From Fidelibacterota bacterium (GTDB lineage Bacteria > Fidelibacterota > UBA8477 > JABMPR01), in contig JAERTG010000023.1 in NCBI GenBank assembly GCA_016845065.1, forward strand, positions 249,648 through 313,647: a stretch of 64,000 bases of DNA, written 5' to 3'. Both the position numbers and the translations under genes were made by a program. This document shows, piece after piece, positions 62,857-64,000 of the stretch (positions are counted from its first letter, which is position 1; every line of letters begins with the position of its first letter). Below the pieces are notes generated by a model, which did no database searches, was not told the origin of the DNA, and saw only the letters and a program-made list of their open reading frames with translations.

Positions 62857-63660
62857 TCATTTGAGATAGACCGATGGTTTGACTGTTTTAAAATCAGTTT
62901 CCAACCCTGCCAAACTTTCAGCATTACCCACAATCAAGTAGCCCCCCGGCTTTAGGAGGCGATATATTTCGTTGATCAGTATAGTTCGAACTTTATTGTC
63001 AAAATAAATCATCACATTACAACAGAAAACAGCATCCAGAGGACCTTTCATTGGGAAGGGTGGCTTGGCCAGATTTAAACGCTTAAATGAAATGAGTTTT
63101 TTTATACTATCCTTGATCTCAAAACTAGCTTCACCGTTCTGCTGTTTTTCAAAATACTTGTTTTTCAGTTTGGGAGGAATTGTTTTCAGCTGCTTCTCCT
63201 CATAGAGACCCTGCCTGCTGTGAGATAATACTTGAGTCGAGATGTCAGTGGCCAAAATTTTAAGATCCGCAGATTGCATGCTTCTGATTTCTGATAGTGT
63301 CATGGCCATGGCATATGGCTCCTGACCTGTAGAACAGGCTGCTGACCAGAACCTGAACTTTGATTGACCCCTGCTCACCCATTGAGTGGCAGCTTTTGAT
63401 AGGATATCAAAATGTTCCGCCTCTCGGAAGAAATGGGTCACATTCGTGGAGATCACATCTAAGAGTTGGACCAGTTCCTTGCCACTTGATTCGTGCTGGA
63501 GATAAACATAGTAATCCCTGAATTGATCTATATTCAGTACCTTCATGCGTTTTCTCACCCGAGCTGATACAAGTGCTTTTTTGTTGTCGTTCAGGACAAT
63601 ACCCACATTATCATAAACAAGCTTACAAATTTTTTTGAAGGTCAGATTATCAATTTCCAT
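62857..63660 (-). CDS. cheR: CheR, receptor methyltransferase
   Basis: 267 residues from the ATG at 63660; a TTG at 63684 is possible. FRFWSAACSTGQEPYAMAMTL is the SAM-binding motif. VISTNVTHFFREAEHFDIL and PLDAVFCCNVMIYFDNKVR are typical of CheR. It methylates chemoreceptors and is the first complete gene of the chemotaxis group. Confidence 0.95.
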   Translation of the reverse strand: MEIDNLTFKKICKLVYDNVGIVLNDNKKALVSARVRKRMKVLNIDQFRDYYVYLQHESSGKELVQLLDVISTNVTHFFREAEHFDILSKAATQWVSRGQSKFRFWSAACSTGQEPYAMAMTLSEIRSMQSADLKILATDISTQVLSHSRQGLYEEKQLKTIPPKLKNKYFEKQQNGEASFEIKDSIKKLISFKRLNLAKPPFPMKGPLDAVFCCNVMIYFDNKVRTILINEIYRLLKPGGYLIVGNAESLAGLETDFKTVKPSVYLK

Positions 63661-63802
63661 ACGGTTTCTCTTGTCAGTTTTCAAAGTTTAGTGTCACCCT
63701 GAAGACCCTTAGGGCTTTTCCTTTAGACACTCGAATGTCCTCTGTTCAGGATGTGTTCACTCGTGCTATTCAACCATCCCGTGACATACAATTCTCGCTG
63801 TG

Positions 63803-64000
63803 TTAAAGACCTATCTCAACTGCGGCATTTAGAGGTGGGTTCTTGGCTCTCATCTGTGTAGCTTTTTTCTGCCGAGGTGCGCTTGCGGCCGGTTCGCGCT
63901 GACTGGTGCTCAAAGTAAACTCACTAATCATTGCATTTAATTCCTCAGCCTGACTGTTCAGTTCCTCGGAGGCACTGGCAGATTCTTCTGAGTTTGCGGC
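63803..64000 (-). CDS. Methyl-accepting chemotaxis protein (partial, C-terminus)
   Basis: The last 65 codons and stop of a gene that begins beyond the right edge. The start of the visible part, ANSEESASASEELNSQAEEL, is the end of an MCP methylation helix. It then has MISEFTLSTSQREPAASAP and a basic tail ending AVEIGL. No CheR-docking pentapeptide (NWETF type) is present. Its family is clear; sensor type cannot be judged. Confidence 0.88.
   Translation of the reverse strand, partial: AANSEESASASEELNSQAEELNAMISEFTLSTSQREPAASAPRQKKATQMRAKNPPLNAAVEIGL

Overview
This window is one almost continuous flagellar and chemotaxis locus from a Gram-negative, AT-rich bacterium (roughly 40% G+C by eye). 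P-ring and L-ring genes (flgI, flgH, flgA) show an outer membrane. Signal peptides ending in GQ or AQ, a long FliY-type FliN, FapA and many PAS-type kinases suggest a lineage near the FCB group (for example Neomarinimicrobiota or Calditrichota). That placement is inference, because no rRNA or phylogenetic marker is present. Nearly all genes are on the minus strand, so operons are read from high to low coordinates. No IS element, prophage, CRISPR array, tRNA or rRNA was recognised.

Layout in transcription order (right to left). (1) 63803-64000 is the end of a methyl-accepting chemotaxis protein, followed by cheR, cheD, an HDOD gene, a CheY-like regulator, cheX and cheB (to 59509); cheA and cheW are not in the window. 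(2) Two plus-strand genes interrupt the series at 55637-59395: a small anchored protein and a large MASE3-PAS hybrid histidine kinase. (3) Two paralogous flagellin genes flank a small excisionase-like helix-turn-helix gene; both have sigma-28-like promoters. (4) fliS-fliD-flaG-fliT-like-flgM-like. (5) cheY-cheZ-orf-fapA and two response regulators. (6) An NtrC/FlrC-type sigma-54 activator, a membrane signalling protein, a receiver-PAS protein and a four-PAS kinase. (7) flgB-flgC-orf-fliE-F-G-H-I-J-motE-like-fliK-flgD-orf-flgE. (8) motA-motB. (9) fliL-M-N(Y)-O-P-Q-R-flhB-A-F-G-orf-fliA, three uncharacterised ORFs and two kinase-related genes. (10) flgF-G-A-H-I-J-N-K and the start of flgL.

Together the genes supply the export gate, ATPase complex, C-ring, stator, rod, rings, hook, junction proteins, cap, filament and the FlhF/FlhG placement system. 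They also supply a regulatory cascade with a sigma-54 activator, sigma-28 (FliA) and an FlgM-like anti-sigma factor.

The most interesting signals are regulatory. Upstream of five operons (flgF, fliL, flgB, cheY, fliS) there is a sigma-54-like -24 element TGGCAT in the correct orientation; four of the five continue N5-TTG but only one has the canonical TTGC at -12. Each lies about 140-330 bp downstream of a 13-bp dyad GGAAA-N3-TTTCC (exact in four cases, one mismatch in the fifth). The only sigma-54 activator seen has GSFTNA in place of GAFTGA. At the end of the fliA operon sit two adjacent kinase genes with complementary defects: one has a good phosphoacceptor domain but no ATPase domain, the other an ATPase domain but an altered H-box. 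Other points are an FlgM-like protein with a duplicated C-terminal module, FlhB with NPTF instead of NPTH, FlgH without a lipobox, and a 63-residue tandem repeat in FliK.
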